NCBI GenBank assembly: GCA_947575935.1 | Contig: CANPPM010000211.1 | Span: 1 to 5,086, forward strand | Source: an uncultured Butyricicoccus sp. | Lineage (GTDB): Bacteria > Bacillota > Clostridia > Oscillospirales > Butyricicoccaceae | DNA length: 5,086 nt | Reading direction: 5' to 3' | Shown: positions 1 through 5,086 of the stretch, in pieces | Layout of the letters: the number at the start of each line of letters is the position of its first letter | Numbering within the stretch: the stretch's first letter is position 1 | Translations under genes and position numbers: made by a program | The notes under the pieces: model-generated | The model's database searches: none | What the model was told of the DNA's origin: nothing | Seen by the model: the letters and a program-made list of their open reading frames with translations, nothing else

Positions 1-1
1 C

Positions 2-415
2 CCGGTCACAGACACCTTTCTATTCGACTTGAAATTGTTCCACTTACAGGCGCATCAGACCTGGACCGGCGTTGATAACGGCCTGATCCTGTCCAACCTG
101 CGCCGTGTAGCCGAACTGCACGACAATGTCGTTGTGCGCGTACCGCTTATTCCAGGCGTCAACGATACCGAAGAGGAGTTCACTGCTATGATGGATTTTG
201 CCGCAGGGCTGCGGCACATCAACAGCGTACATCTGCTGCCCTTCCATCAACTAGGCGCCGGAAAATATGACCTGATTGGCGCGCCGTATACACTTGCCGA
301 CCTTTCAGAGGACAACGAGGAAGGCGTCGCGCGCTGCGAAGCGATCGCAAAGGCGCACGGCCTCCGGGTCGACATCGGCGGAACCGGTTTTCTTTCCGAC
401 CGGCGAGGCGGCTAG
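2..415 (+). CDS. Glycyl-radical enzyme activating protein (radical SAM), C-terminal part
   Basis: The gene is cut by the left edge; 137 codons remain, read in frame from position 2 to a TAG at 413-415. Proteins of this family use a [4Fe-4S] cluster and S-adenosylmethionine to abstract a hydrogen from a glycine of a partner glycyl-radical enzyme in the cytoplasm. The visible part has the family's typical C-terminal half: FLFDLK near the start, TGVDN followed by ILSNL, the RVPLIPGVND strand-loop, and LLPFHQLGAGKY close to the end. The cluster-binding CxxxCxxC motif would lie upstream of the window. The partner enzyme is not visible, so the specific type (pyruvate formate-lyase, diol dehydratase, hydroxyproline dehydratase and others) cannot be decided. 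A terminator and a new promoter separate it from the downstream operon, so a functional link is not implied. The short tail after the GGTGFL stretch ends inside the terminal repeat of a MITE-like element. Confidence 0.9.
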   Translation, partial: PVTDTFLFDLKLFHLQAHQTWTGVDNGLILSNLRRVAELHDNVVVRVPLIPGVNDTEEEFTAMMDFAAGLRHINSVHLLPFHQLGAGKYDLIGAPYTLADLSEDNEEGVARCEAIAKAHGLRVDIGGTGFLSDRRGG

Positions 416-499
416 GGCTTGTTTGAAAAATATCAATACGCCCAAACAACGGTCCTTTTTCCGCCATTGTGCATATTTCTATTTTTCAAACGGCGCCTA
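413..499. mobile_element. MITE-like element with TA-ended terminal inverted repeats
   Basis: The left end (413-432) and the reverse complement of the right end (480-499) match at 16 of 20 positions. Both begin TAGG and share the perfect 12-mer GTTTGAAAAATA; the four mismatches are together at positions 5-8 of the repeat. Partial pairing continues inward (AAATATCAAT at 428-437 against ATTG at 466-469 and ATATTT at 473-478), so the whole unit is nearly palindromic. There is no room for a transposase. TA at both ends fits a TA target duplication. Removing one TA plus the interior joins GGC to TAA, which would restore a TAA stop at the very place where the activase now ends in TAG. The element may also fold as RNA. 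An alternative is a non-mobile structured 3' UTR. The family was not identified. Confidence 0.5.
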
Positions 500-540
500 A
501 CCTCTCTTCCCGCCTGTCATAAACAACTGCAATCCTTTCT

Positions 541-574
541 AAACGGCTTTTGCCCTTCGGCAAAAGCCGTTTTT
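541..574 (+). terminator. Rho-independent terminator
   Basis: A perfect 14-bp stem (AAACGGCTTTTGCC at 541-554 with its complement at 559-572) closes on a CTTC loop, and a run of five T (570-574) overlaps the 3' arm. It lies about 125 bp after the activase stop and about 210 bp before the next promoter. It therefore most likely ends the upstream transcript, including the MITE-like element. The opposite strand has only a short A/T edge, so any reverse activity would be weak. Confidence 0.9.
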
Positions 575-769
575 GCGTCTCGAAAACGAGGGCAAACCGC
601 TTTGAGGAAACCATCCTGCATACGCTGCGCAAAGCCGTACACACACCGCAAAAAAGGCCTCCGCGTCCCTTGCCCACCTGCGACAGGCTGCCCTGACAGG
701 TTGCCGCAGGCAGCAAAATCCCCTTATGAACAGATCTCCAAAAATTCCTTTATAATTTTGTTGATTTTA
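575..769. other. Gene-free spacer upstream of the operon promoter
   Basis: No convincing gene was seen on either strand: the open frames here have no ribosome binding site, start inside repeats, and do not resemble a protein I know. There is a GC-rich patch with nested dyads at 677-710 (outer arms CCTGCG and CGCAGG, with CCTG...CAGG pairs inside), but no T-run follows it. A small CTCG-AAAA-CGAG hairpin lies at 579-590. From about 741 the base composition turns sharply AT-rich, leading into the promoter. Confidence 0.6.
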
Positions 770-781
770 ATTGTATACAAT
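770..781. promoter_or_regulatory. Palindromic operator O1, GntR-type
   Basis: A perfect 12-bp palindrome, ATTGTATACAAT, ends 3 bp before the -35 hexamer. Its core TTGTATACAA equals the core of the Bacillus subtilis GntR (gluconate) operator as I recall it, and it fits the general GT-AC half-site pattern of GntR-family regulators. The same half-sites, ATTGT and ACAAT, recur in a second palindrome 65 bp downstream (centre to centre), which makes chance unlikely. The regulator gene is not in the window, so the ligand is unknown. Confidence 0.65.
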
Positions 782-784
782 CTA

Positions 785-816
785 TTGACATATCACAAAA
801 TATGTTTTACTATAAT
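785..816 (+). promoter_or_regulatory. Sigma-A-type promoter of the 4-hydroxybutyrate operon
   Basis: A perfect -35 hexamer TTGACA lies at 785-790 and a perfect -10 hexamer TATAAT at 811-816. The 20-bp spacing is longer than the usual 17. With a 17-bp spacer the -10 would be TACTAT (808-813), which is weaker but overlaps the same spot. Transcription would begin at about 820-825, giving a leader of about 75 nt. The promoter sits in the AT-rich island between the two palindromic operators and after the terminator of the upstream gene, so it is placed to drive the whole operon that begins at 898. Confidence 0.7.
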
Positions 817-834
817 TATATTATAAGCGGGCGA

Positions 835-846
835 ATTGTCGACAAT
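835..846. promoter_or_regulatory. Palindromic operator O2, GntR-type
   Basis: A perfect 12-bp palindrome, ATTGTCGACAAT, has the same half-sites as the one at 770-781 and differs only in the two central bases (CG in place of TA). It lies about 10-25 bp after the predicted transcription start, a place where a bound repressor blocks initiation or early elongation. Together with the upstream copy it brackets the promoter, which suggests cooperative binding or a small loop. Confidence 0.65.
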
Positions 847-885
847 CCATCCAACCCCTTCGGCAGAGCGATCCGCCGGAAAGAC

Positions 886-891
886 AGGAGG
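886..891 (+). promoter_or_regulatory. Shine-Dalgarno site that sets the start of 4hbD
   Basis: A full AGGAGG lies 6 nt before the ATG at 898. It decides the start: the same reading frame is open back to an ATG at 802, but that codon lies between the -35 and -10 elements, has no ribosome binding site, and would not be on the transcript. A weak hairpin (CGGC at 861-864 with GCCG at 875-878) stands just ahead of the site. Confidence 0.85.
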
Positions 892-897
892 AAAACC

Positions 898-2016
898 ATG
901 TATCAATTTACGCTGAAGACCCAAATCAAGGGGTTTGATACCTTTTTAGAGTTTGCGCAGGCGGAATCTCTCCAAGCCAGCGACCTGATCCTGACGAACG
1001 AATTTATTTACGAACCGTTTATCAAGCCAGCCGGCGTGCCCTGTCATATCTTATTCCAAGAAAAATACGGCGCGGGCGAGCCAAATGACCAGATGATCGA
1101 CGCAATCCATGCGGATATCCCGGATGGGATCGAGCGCATCATCGCTGTGGGCGGCGGCACGGTGATTGATATTGCCAAGGTCCTCACCTTTGGCGGAACA
1201 TGGAAGGCCGAAGAGCTCTTTACCGGCCGCACCGTACCGGAAAAGTGCCGCCGCCTGACCGTCCTCCCAACGACCTGCGGCACCGGCTCAGAGGTAACCA
1301 ATGTCACCATCTGCGAGCTAAAAAGCCTGCAGACCAAAAAAGGGCTCGCACTCGACGCCATGTATGCCGACGAAGCGGTACTAATCCCAGAATTGGTGCG
1401 CACGCTGCCCTATAAATTCTTTGCCACCAGCTCCATCGACGCCATGATCCATGCAGTCGAATCCTTCCTCTCCCCTAAAGCGATTGCGCTGAGCAGCACA
1501 TTCTCGGAAAAGGCGATCGAAATGATCGTCAGCGGCTACCGTTATGTCATCACACACGGCGCAGCACATTGGACGGACAAAGCGGCAGAATTCCTCACCG
1601 CCTCCAATTTTGCAGGCATTGCATTCGGCTACGCGGGCTGCGCGGCCGTGCACGCGCTCAGCTATCCGCTCGGCGGAAAGTACCATATCCCCCATGGGGA
1701 AGCGAACCAGCTGATGTTCGCGGCTGTTATCCGCCGCTATCGGGAAAAGCAGCCGGACGGACGCCTGAACGCGCTGGAGGCGCTGCTCGGGCGCGTACTG
1801 GAAACTGCGCCCGACCAGGCCTTGGACGCGCTATACGCGCTGATGGAACAGATCCTCCAGCGGAAACCGCTCAGCGCCTACGGCATTACGGAAGACGAAT
1901 TCCCACAGTTTGCCGACAGCGTCATAGAAGGGCAGCAACGGCTGCTGAACAACAATTACACCGAGTTAACCCGCGAAGATATGATCGGCATCTACCGCGC
2001 ATGCAATGTAATCTGA
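898..2016 (+). CDS. 4hbD: 4-hydroxybutyrate dehydrogenase (iron-containing alcohol dehydrogenase)
   Basis: This 372-aa cytoplasmic enzyme would interconvert succinate semialdehyde and 4-hydroxybutyrate with NAD(H). It has the group III alcohol dehydrogenase fold: the nucleotide-phosphate loop GGGTVID at residues 85-91, PTTCGTGSE at 125-132, and probable iron ligands D181 and H185 (in SSIDAMIHAVESF), H252 (VHALSYPLGG) and H266 (IPHGEAN). Segments such as FQEKYGAGEP (residues 53-62), LPYKFFATSS and the near-C-terminal FADSVIEGQQRLL match the Clostridium kluyveri 4HbD sequence as I remember it, and the length is nearly the same. This makes the assignment more specific than a generic Fe-ADH. It is first in the operon, directly after the palindrome-flanked promoter. 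The 4-hydroxybutyryl-CoA dehydratase start further down supports the same pathway. A related semialdehyde as substrate cannot be excluded. Confidence 0.92.
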   Translation: MYQFTLKTQIKGFDTFLEFAQAESLQASDLILTNEFIYEPFIKPAGVPCHILFQEKYGAGEPNDQMIDAIHADIPDGIERIIAVGGGTVIDIAKVLTFGGTWKAEELFTGRTVPEKCRRLTVLPTTCGTGSEVTNVTICELKSLQTKKGLALDAMYADEAVLIPELVRTLPYKFFATSSIDAMIHAVESFLSPKAIALSSTFSEKAIEMIVSGYRYVITHGAAHWTDKAAEFLTASNFAGIAFGYAGCAAVHALSYPLGGKYHIPHGEANQLMFAAVIRRYREKQPDGRLNALEALLGRVLETAPDQALDALYALMEQILQRKPLSAYGITEDEFPQFADSVIEGQQRLLNNNYTELTREDMIGIYRACNVI

Positions 2017-2032
2017 GAAAGGATGGATTCGT

Positions 2033-2875
2033 ATGACAACCAAAGAGCTGCAGATTTTTGCGGCGCAAATCCGAAAAACCGCCCTGAAGGGACTCAGCGT
2101 CCTGGGTGCAGGACATATTGGCGGCTCTATGAGCATGGCCGACCTGATGGCGGCGCTTTACGGCGGGGCTATGCGGCACGACCCGAAAAACCCGGCGTGG
2201 GAGGGGCGCGACTGGCTGGTCGTCTCCAAAGGCCACTGCGGGCCGGCGCTGTATGCCGCCCTGGCGCTGCGCGGCTTTTTCCCGGAAGAGGAGATCACAA
2301 CCATTAACCAACCGGGCACGCGCCTGCCCAGCCACTGTGACCGCAACCTGACGCCTGGCGTCGATATGTCCACGGGTTCGCTCGGCCAGGGCATGTCCAC
2401 CGCCCTGGGCGTGGCATGGGGCCACCAGTATCAAAAACACGATTCCTACACCTTTCTGGTACTTGGGGACGGCGAGTGCGAGGAGGGGCAAGTCTGGGAA
2501 GGCGCCCTCTGGGCGCATCAGCAAAAGCTCGGCCGGCTTATCGCGTTCATCGACCGCAACGAAAAACAGTTGGACGGCTATACCCGGGATGTATGCGATG
2601 TCGGCGACCTCCGGCAGAAGTTTGAGGACTTCGGCTGGGATGCCCAGGAGATCGACGGCCATGATGTAACGGCCATACAGGACGCAATTGCCAAGGCGAA
2701 ACAGACAGAGGACCGGCCGCATATGATCGTGCTGAAAACGGAAAAGGGAAAAGGCTGCACCTTTGCTGAGGGCGTATTTTATAACCATCACATAAAATTC
2801 AGCACAGAACAGTACCAGCAGGCGGACGCAGCGCTGGACCGCCAGATTGAAACGCTGCAGCGGGAGGAGGTTTAA
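2033..2875 (+). CDS. Transketolase, N-terminal (thiamine-diphosphate-binding) subunit
   Basis: This 280-aa protein corresponds to the pyrophosphate-binding half of transketolase; the other half is the next gene. Transketolases move a two-carbon ketol unit from a ketose to an aldehyde. Visible motifs in order: GHIGGSMSMADLMAALY (residues 28-43, catalytic-loop His28), SKGH with His68, RLPSH (97-101), GSLGQG (115-120), and the ThDP/metal motif GDGE (145-148) running to IDRN with N176. In this position most relatives have an NN or DN pair. The C-terminal YNHHIK replaces the usual WHG-type segment. A ribosome binding site (AAAGGA at 2018-2023) precedes the ATG. The gene begins 16 bp after 4hbD and ends 2 bp before its partner, so the subunits are probably made in step. 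The sugar or sugar-acid substrate cannot be read from sequence; an ordinary pentose-phosphate role is possible. Confidence 0.9.
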   Translation: MTTKELQIFAAQIRKTALKGLSVLGAGHIGGSMSMADLMAALYGGAMRHDPKNPAWEGRDWLVVSKGHCGPALYAALALRGFFPEEEITTINQPGTRLPSHCDRNLTPGVDMSTGSLGQGMSTALGVAWGHQYQKHDSYTFLVLGDGECEEGQVWEGALWAHQQKLGRLIAFIDRNEKQLDGYTRDVCDVGDLRQKFEDFGWDAQEIDGHDVTAIQDAIAKAKQTEDRPHMIVLKTEKGKGCTFAEGVFYNHHIKFSTEQYQQADAALDRQIETLQREEV

Positions 2876-2877
2876 CC

Positions 2878-3843
2878 ATGTATCAGACAGAGAAAGTGCT
2901 TGCAGAGGAAGCAAAGGAGATGCGCGCCGTCTTCGCCGAGATCATGGAAGAACTGGTCCAGCAGGACCGGCGGGTCGTCTATCTGGATGCAGATATTATC
3001 AACAGCATTGGGATGACTGCGTTTTGGAAAAAACATCCGGACCGCACCATAAACTGTGGAATTCAAGAGGCCAATATGATTGGCGCTGCGGCAGGCATGT
3101 CCGCAACCGGTCTGATCCCCTTCGCCCATACGTTCGGTCCCTTTGCAACCCGCCGCGTCATGGACCAGGTCTTCCTTTCGGCAGCCTATGCAAAACTGAA
3201 TGTGCGCATCATTGGCTCCGACCCCGGCGTCACCGCCTCCACCAACGGCGGTACCCATATGCCGTTTGAGGATATGGGGATGATGCGCTGCATACCAGGG
3301 GTGACCGTTCTGGAACCTGCCGACTCAGTCATGCTTGCCGACCTGCTGCGGCAGACCAAGGATCTATACGGGGTGTTTTATATCCGCCTCTCCCGCAAAA
3401 AGGCAGAAAAAATCTATACGGACGGCTCCACCTTCTCCATCGGCAAAGCGGCAAAACTACGGGAGGGCAGCGACGTTACCATCTTTGCAACGGGCATTTC
3501 GGTCGCAGATTCGCTGCGGGCGGCAGAGCTGCTGGAGCAGGATGGCATCCATGCAGCGGTTTCCAACCTGTTCACCATCAAACCGATCGATCAGGATGCT
3601 GTTGCAGAAGCGGCGCGGTCCACCGGAGCAATCGTGACTGCAGAAAACCACAGCATCCTGAACGGGCTGGGCTCGGCAGTGGCCGAGGTGCTGGCCGAAA
3701 CCGTTTGCTGCCCGCTGGAACGGGTCGGCGTACAGGACCGTTTCGGCGAGGTTGGCGATGTAAATTATCTAAAGAAGGCGCTGCACCTGACCGCAGAGGA
3801 TATTGCGGCCGCGGCAAAGCGCGCAGTTGCAAGGAAGGGGTAA
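2878..3843 (+). CDS. Transketolase, C-terminal (pyrimidine-binding) subunit
   Basis: This 321-aa protein supplies the pyrimidine-binding domain (about residues 10-175) and the C-terminal domain (about 190-320) that complete the active site with the preceding gene product. The catalytic glutamate that activates the thiamine is E64 in NCGIQEANM. Nearby are TFGPFATRR (85-93), GTHMPFEDMGMMRCIPG (125-141) and the LEPAD strand (145-149), all in the usual order. The two subunits total 601 aa, shorter than one-chain bacterial transketolases of about 660 aa. The TFGPFATRR segment differs from the aromatic/acidic version common in one-chain enzymes and is typical of split ones. The GGAGGAGG ribosome site (2863-2870) lies inside the end of the N-terminal subunit gene, consistent with coupled translation. 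DXP synthase and pyruvate-dehydrogenase E1-beta share this fold, but the N-terminal partner favours transketolase. Confidence 0.9.
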   Translation: MYQTEKVLAEEAKEMRAVFAEIMEELVQQDRRVVYLDADIINSIGMTAFWKKHPDRTINCGIQEANMIGAAAGMSATGLIPFAHTFGPFATRRVMDQVFLSAAYAKLNVRIIGSDPGVTASTNGGTHMPFEDMGMMRCIPGVTVLEPADSVMLADLLRQTKDLYGVFYIRLSRKKAEKIYTDGSTFSIGKAAKLREGSDVTIFATGISVADSLRAAELLEQDGIHAAVSNLFTIKPIDQDAVAEAARSTGAIVTAENHSILNGLGSAVAEVLAETVCCPLERVGVQDRFGEVGDVNYLKKALHLTAEDIAAAAKRAVARKG

Positions 3844-3846
3844 TCT

Positions 3847-4884
3847 ATGAAAACTGAAATGAAAGCAGGCGTGATTGCTTCCAAGAACAGCCTGCATCTG
3901 AAAACTGTCCCCATCCCCGTGCTGCAAGACGGCGAAGCGCTGATCCGTGTCCGTTACTGCGGCATTTGCGGCAGCGACATTCACGTCCTGCGCGGGGAGC
4001 ATCCTACCGCACAATTCCCTGTGATCCCTGGCCACGAATTCGTCGGGGAACTCGTCGAGGCAAAGGGGCCGGGCGCCAGCCGCCTCACACCCGGCGACAT
4101 GGTTGTCGCACAGCCGTTCTTCTCCTGCGGCAACTGCGAACCGTGCGCGCAGGGGCATGACAACGTATGCCGGGATCTGCATTTTATGGGCGCACACTGC
4201 GACGGCGCTTTTGCCGAATATGTCAAGGTGCTCACCCGCAAGGTCTACACGATTCCGAAAGAGATGGATTTGCGGCTTGCAGCGCTGACCGAACCGGTCG
4301 CAGTTGCAATGCATGACGTCCGCCGCAGCGGACTGCAGGCCGGGCAGACCGCACTGGTGATCGGCGGCGGCCCGATCGGCATGCTGATTGCGATGGTAGC
4401 GCGGCACGCAGGCGCGCGACGGGTCGTAATCTCCGAAATCAGCGAGTTCCGGCGCGCTTTTGCGGAAAAGCTGCGCTTCGAAACGGTGAATCCGCTGGAT
4501 GCAGATTTTGATGCGCAGCTGCAGGCAAAGACCGAGGGCAAGGGTTTCGACGTCTGCTTCGAGGTATCCGGCAGCAAACCTGGCATCGCTGCAGCGGTAC
4601 AATACTGTACCATCGGCGGCATGGTAATGGTGATCGGCATGACCAAAGAGCCGTACCCCGTCAACCTGTCCGCCATGTTCGCCAAGGAGCTGCGCATGCA
4701 GGGGGTGCGCAGCCATGCCCAGTACAACTTCATCGGCGCGGTAGAACTGCTGAAAAGCGGCGCCCTGAACGATGCATTCGCCACCATGATCAGCGCCGAA
4801 TATCCCTTGGAACAAATTGTAGAGGCCTTTGACCGGGCCCAAGTCCCAGGGGACTATTTCAAGCTTCTTGTTCGTATGCCATAG
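3847..4884 (+). CDS. Zinc-dependent medium-chain alcohol/polyol dehydrogenase
   Basis: This 345-aa protein of the threonine/sorbitol dehydrogenase branch would oxidise a secondary alcohol with NAD. Probable catalytic zinc ligands are C41 (GICGSD), H63-E64 (PGHEF) and E149 (TEP). The structural zinc site is C94, C97, C100 and C108. The Rossmann loop is GGGPIG (173-178), and E197 at the end of the second strand (VVISE) suggests NAD rather than NADP. The ATG follows the transketolase stop by 3 bp, with GGAAGGGG (3833-3840) inside the end of that gene as its ribosome site, so it is cotranscribed and probably coupled. Its position after a transketolase suggests it makes or uses a ketose-like compound: oxidising a polyol or hydroxy-acid to the ketone the transketolase cleaves is the reading I favour. 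Simple annotation as L-threonine 3-dehydrogenase or L-iditol dehydrogenase is possible but not supported by context. Confidence 0.88.
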   Translation: MKTEMKAGVIASKNSLHLKTVPIPVLQDGEALIRVRYCGICGSDIHVLRGEHPTAQFPVIPGHEFVGELVEAKGPGASRLTPGDMVVAQPFFSCGNCEPCAQGHDNVCRDLHFMGAHCDGAFAEYVKVLTRKVYTIPKEMDLRLAALTEPVAVAMHDVRRSGLQAGQTALVIGGGPIGMLIAMVARHAGARRVVISEISEFRRAFAEKLRFETVNPLDADFDAQLQAKTEGKGFDVCFEVSGSKPGIAAAVQYCTIGGMVMVIGMTKEPYPVNLSAMFAKELRMQGVRSHAQYNFIGAVELLKSGALNDAFATMISAEYPLEQIVEAFDRAQVPGDYFKLLVRMP

Positions 4885-4911
4885 TGAAAACAGAAAGGAT
4901 GTAGCCGAACC

Positions 4912-5086
4912 ATGATGACCCAAAAACAGTACATCGAATCCCTGCGCAGCCTGAAGCTGAACCTGTACCGCTTCGGTGAAAAAGTAGAGAATGTCGTCGA
5001 CGACCCGATTGTCCGGCCGTCGCTCAATTCCTTTGCGGCAACCTATGCGCTGGCGGAAGATCCGCAGTATGAGGATCTCATGACCG
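4912..5086 (+). CDS. abfD: 4-hydroxybutyryl-CoA dehydratase / vinylacetyl-CoA delta-isomerase, N-terminal part
   Basis: 58 codons are visible before the right edge; the full enzyme is about 490 aa. The family is an oxygen-sensitive [4Fe-4S]- and FAD-containing homotetramer that converts 4-hydroxybutyryl-CoA to crotonyl-CoA. The start matches the Clostridium aminobutyricum AbfD N-terminus as I recall it: QYIESLR, a tyrosine then FGEKVEN, VDDP, VRPS, TYALAEDPQY and EDLMT all align in order. The cluster ligands and FAD site lie beyond the window. The fold is shared with 4-hydroxyphenylacetate 3-monooxygenases, which automated annotation often assigns instead; the tandem with 4-hydroxybutyrate dehydrogenase supports the dehydratase. 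AAAGGA (4894-4899) lies 12 nt before the ATG at 4912, a rather long spacing. A second ATG at 4915 is even further away. The gene starts 27 bp after the dehydrogenase stop, in the same operon. Confidence 0.9.
   Translation, partial: MMTQKQYIESLRSLKLNLYRFGEKVENVVDDPIVRPSLNSFAATYALAEDPQYEDLMT

Noticed and set aside
677..710. GC-rich nested dyad as a second terminator or attenuator
   Set aside because: No T-run follows and it lies before the promoter, so it is not in the operon leader; pairing is patchy.
419..826. 135-codon + strand frame across the spacer
   Set aside because: It runs through the MITE-like element, the terminator hairpin and the promoter, and its translation is low-complexity with no ribosome site.
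802..897. Upstream extension of the 4-hydroxybutyrate dehydrogenase frame to an ATG at 802
   Set aside because: It overlaps the -10 region, has no ribosome site, and would add 32 residues absent from the family; AGGAGG fits the ATG at 898.
1922..2914. 330-codon open frame on the minus strand over the transketolase N-terminal gene
   Set aside because: It is a mirror of a GC-rich coding region, resembles no family I know, and overlaps two well-supported genes.
898..3843. Sulfoquinovose (sulfo-transketolase) pathway
   Set aside because: The split transketolase fits, but the flanking genes are specific to 4-hydroxybutyrate metabolism and no sulfosugar isomerase or sulfolactaldehyde reductase is seen; kept only as an analogy.
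3769..4923. 384-codon open frame on the minus strand over the zinc dehydrogenase
   Set aside because: The + strand gene has complete zinc and Rossmann motifs; the minus frame is a composition shadow with no recognisable motif.
4912..5086. 4-hydroxyphenylacetate 3-monooxygenase
   Set aside because: It shares the fold, but the N-terminal residues match the 4-hydroxybutyryl-CoA dehydratase pattern and the operon has 4-hydroxybutyrate dehydrogenase.

Overview
The window looks like chromosomal DNA from an anaerobic, moderately GC-rich Firmicute, probably a gut-type Clostridia / Oscillospiraceae-like butyrate producer. This is inferred from three things: a glycyl-radical activating enzyme, a 4-hydroxybutyrate dehydrogenase that reads like the Clostridium kluyveri enzyme, and the start of an oxygen-sensitive 4-hydroxybutyryl-CoA dehydratase. 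All genes are on the + strand.

Layout. (1) Positions 2-415 hold the C-terminal part of a radical-SAM glycyl-radical-enzyme activase, which continues off the left edge. (2) Positions 413-499 hold an 85-87 bp element with imperfect terminal inverted repeats, both ending in TA. It lies exactly on the activase stop codon and looks like a non-autonomous MITE. (3) A strong rho-independent terminator at 541-574 closes the upstream unit. (4) A gene-free stretch runs to 897. Its AT-rich end carries a TTGACA/TATAAT-type promoter flanked by two perfect palindromes of the same design, ATTGTATACAAT and ATTGTCGACAAT, which look like GntR-family operators. (5) A tightly packed operon starts at 898: 4-hydroxybutyrate dehydrogenase (898-2016), a two-subunit transketolase (2033-2875 and 2878-3843), a zinc-dependent medium-chain dehydrogenase (3847-4884), and the first 58 codons of 4-hydroxybutyryl-CoA dehydratase (4912 to the right edge).

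How the genes work together. The first and last operon genes belong to the succinate semialdehyde -> 4-hydroxybutyrate -> 4-hydroxybutyryl-CoA -> crotonyl-CoA -> butyrate route. In known versions of that route the succinate semialdehyde comes from succinyl-CoA or 4-aminobutyrate. Here a split transketolase and a polyol-dehydrogenase-like enzyme sit between them, with gaps of 2 to 27 bp. The most interesting reading, which is inference, is that they supply the semialdehyde. The dehydrogenase would oxidise a 4,5,6-trihydroxyhexanoate-like compound to the 5-keto form, and the transketolase would move its two-carbon ketol unit to a sugar phosphate, releasing succinate semialdehyde for reduction and conversion to butyrate. 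This resembles the sulfo-transketolase logic for sulfoquinovose. I know of no described pathway with this gene set. A plain pentose-phosphate role for the transketolase is the main alternative.
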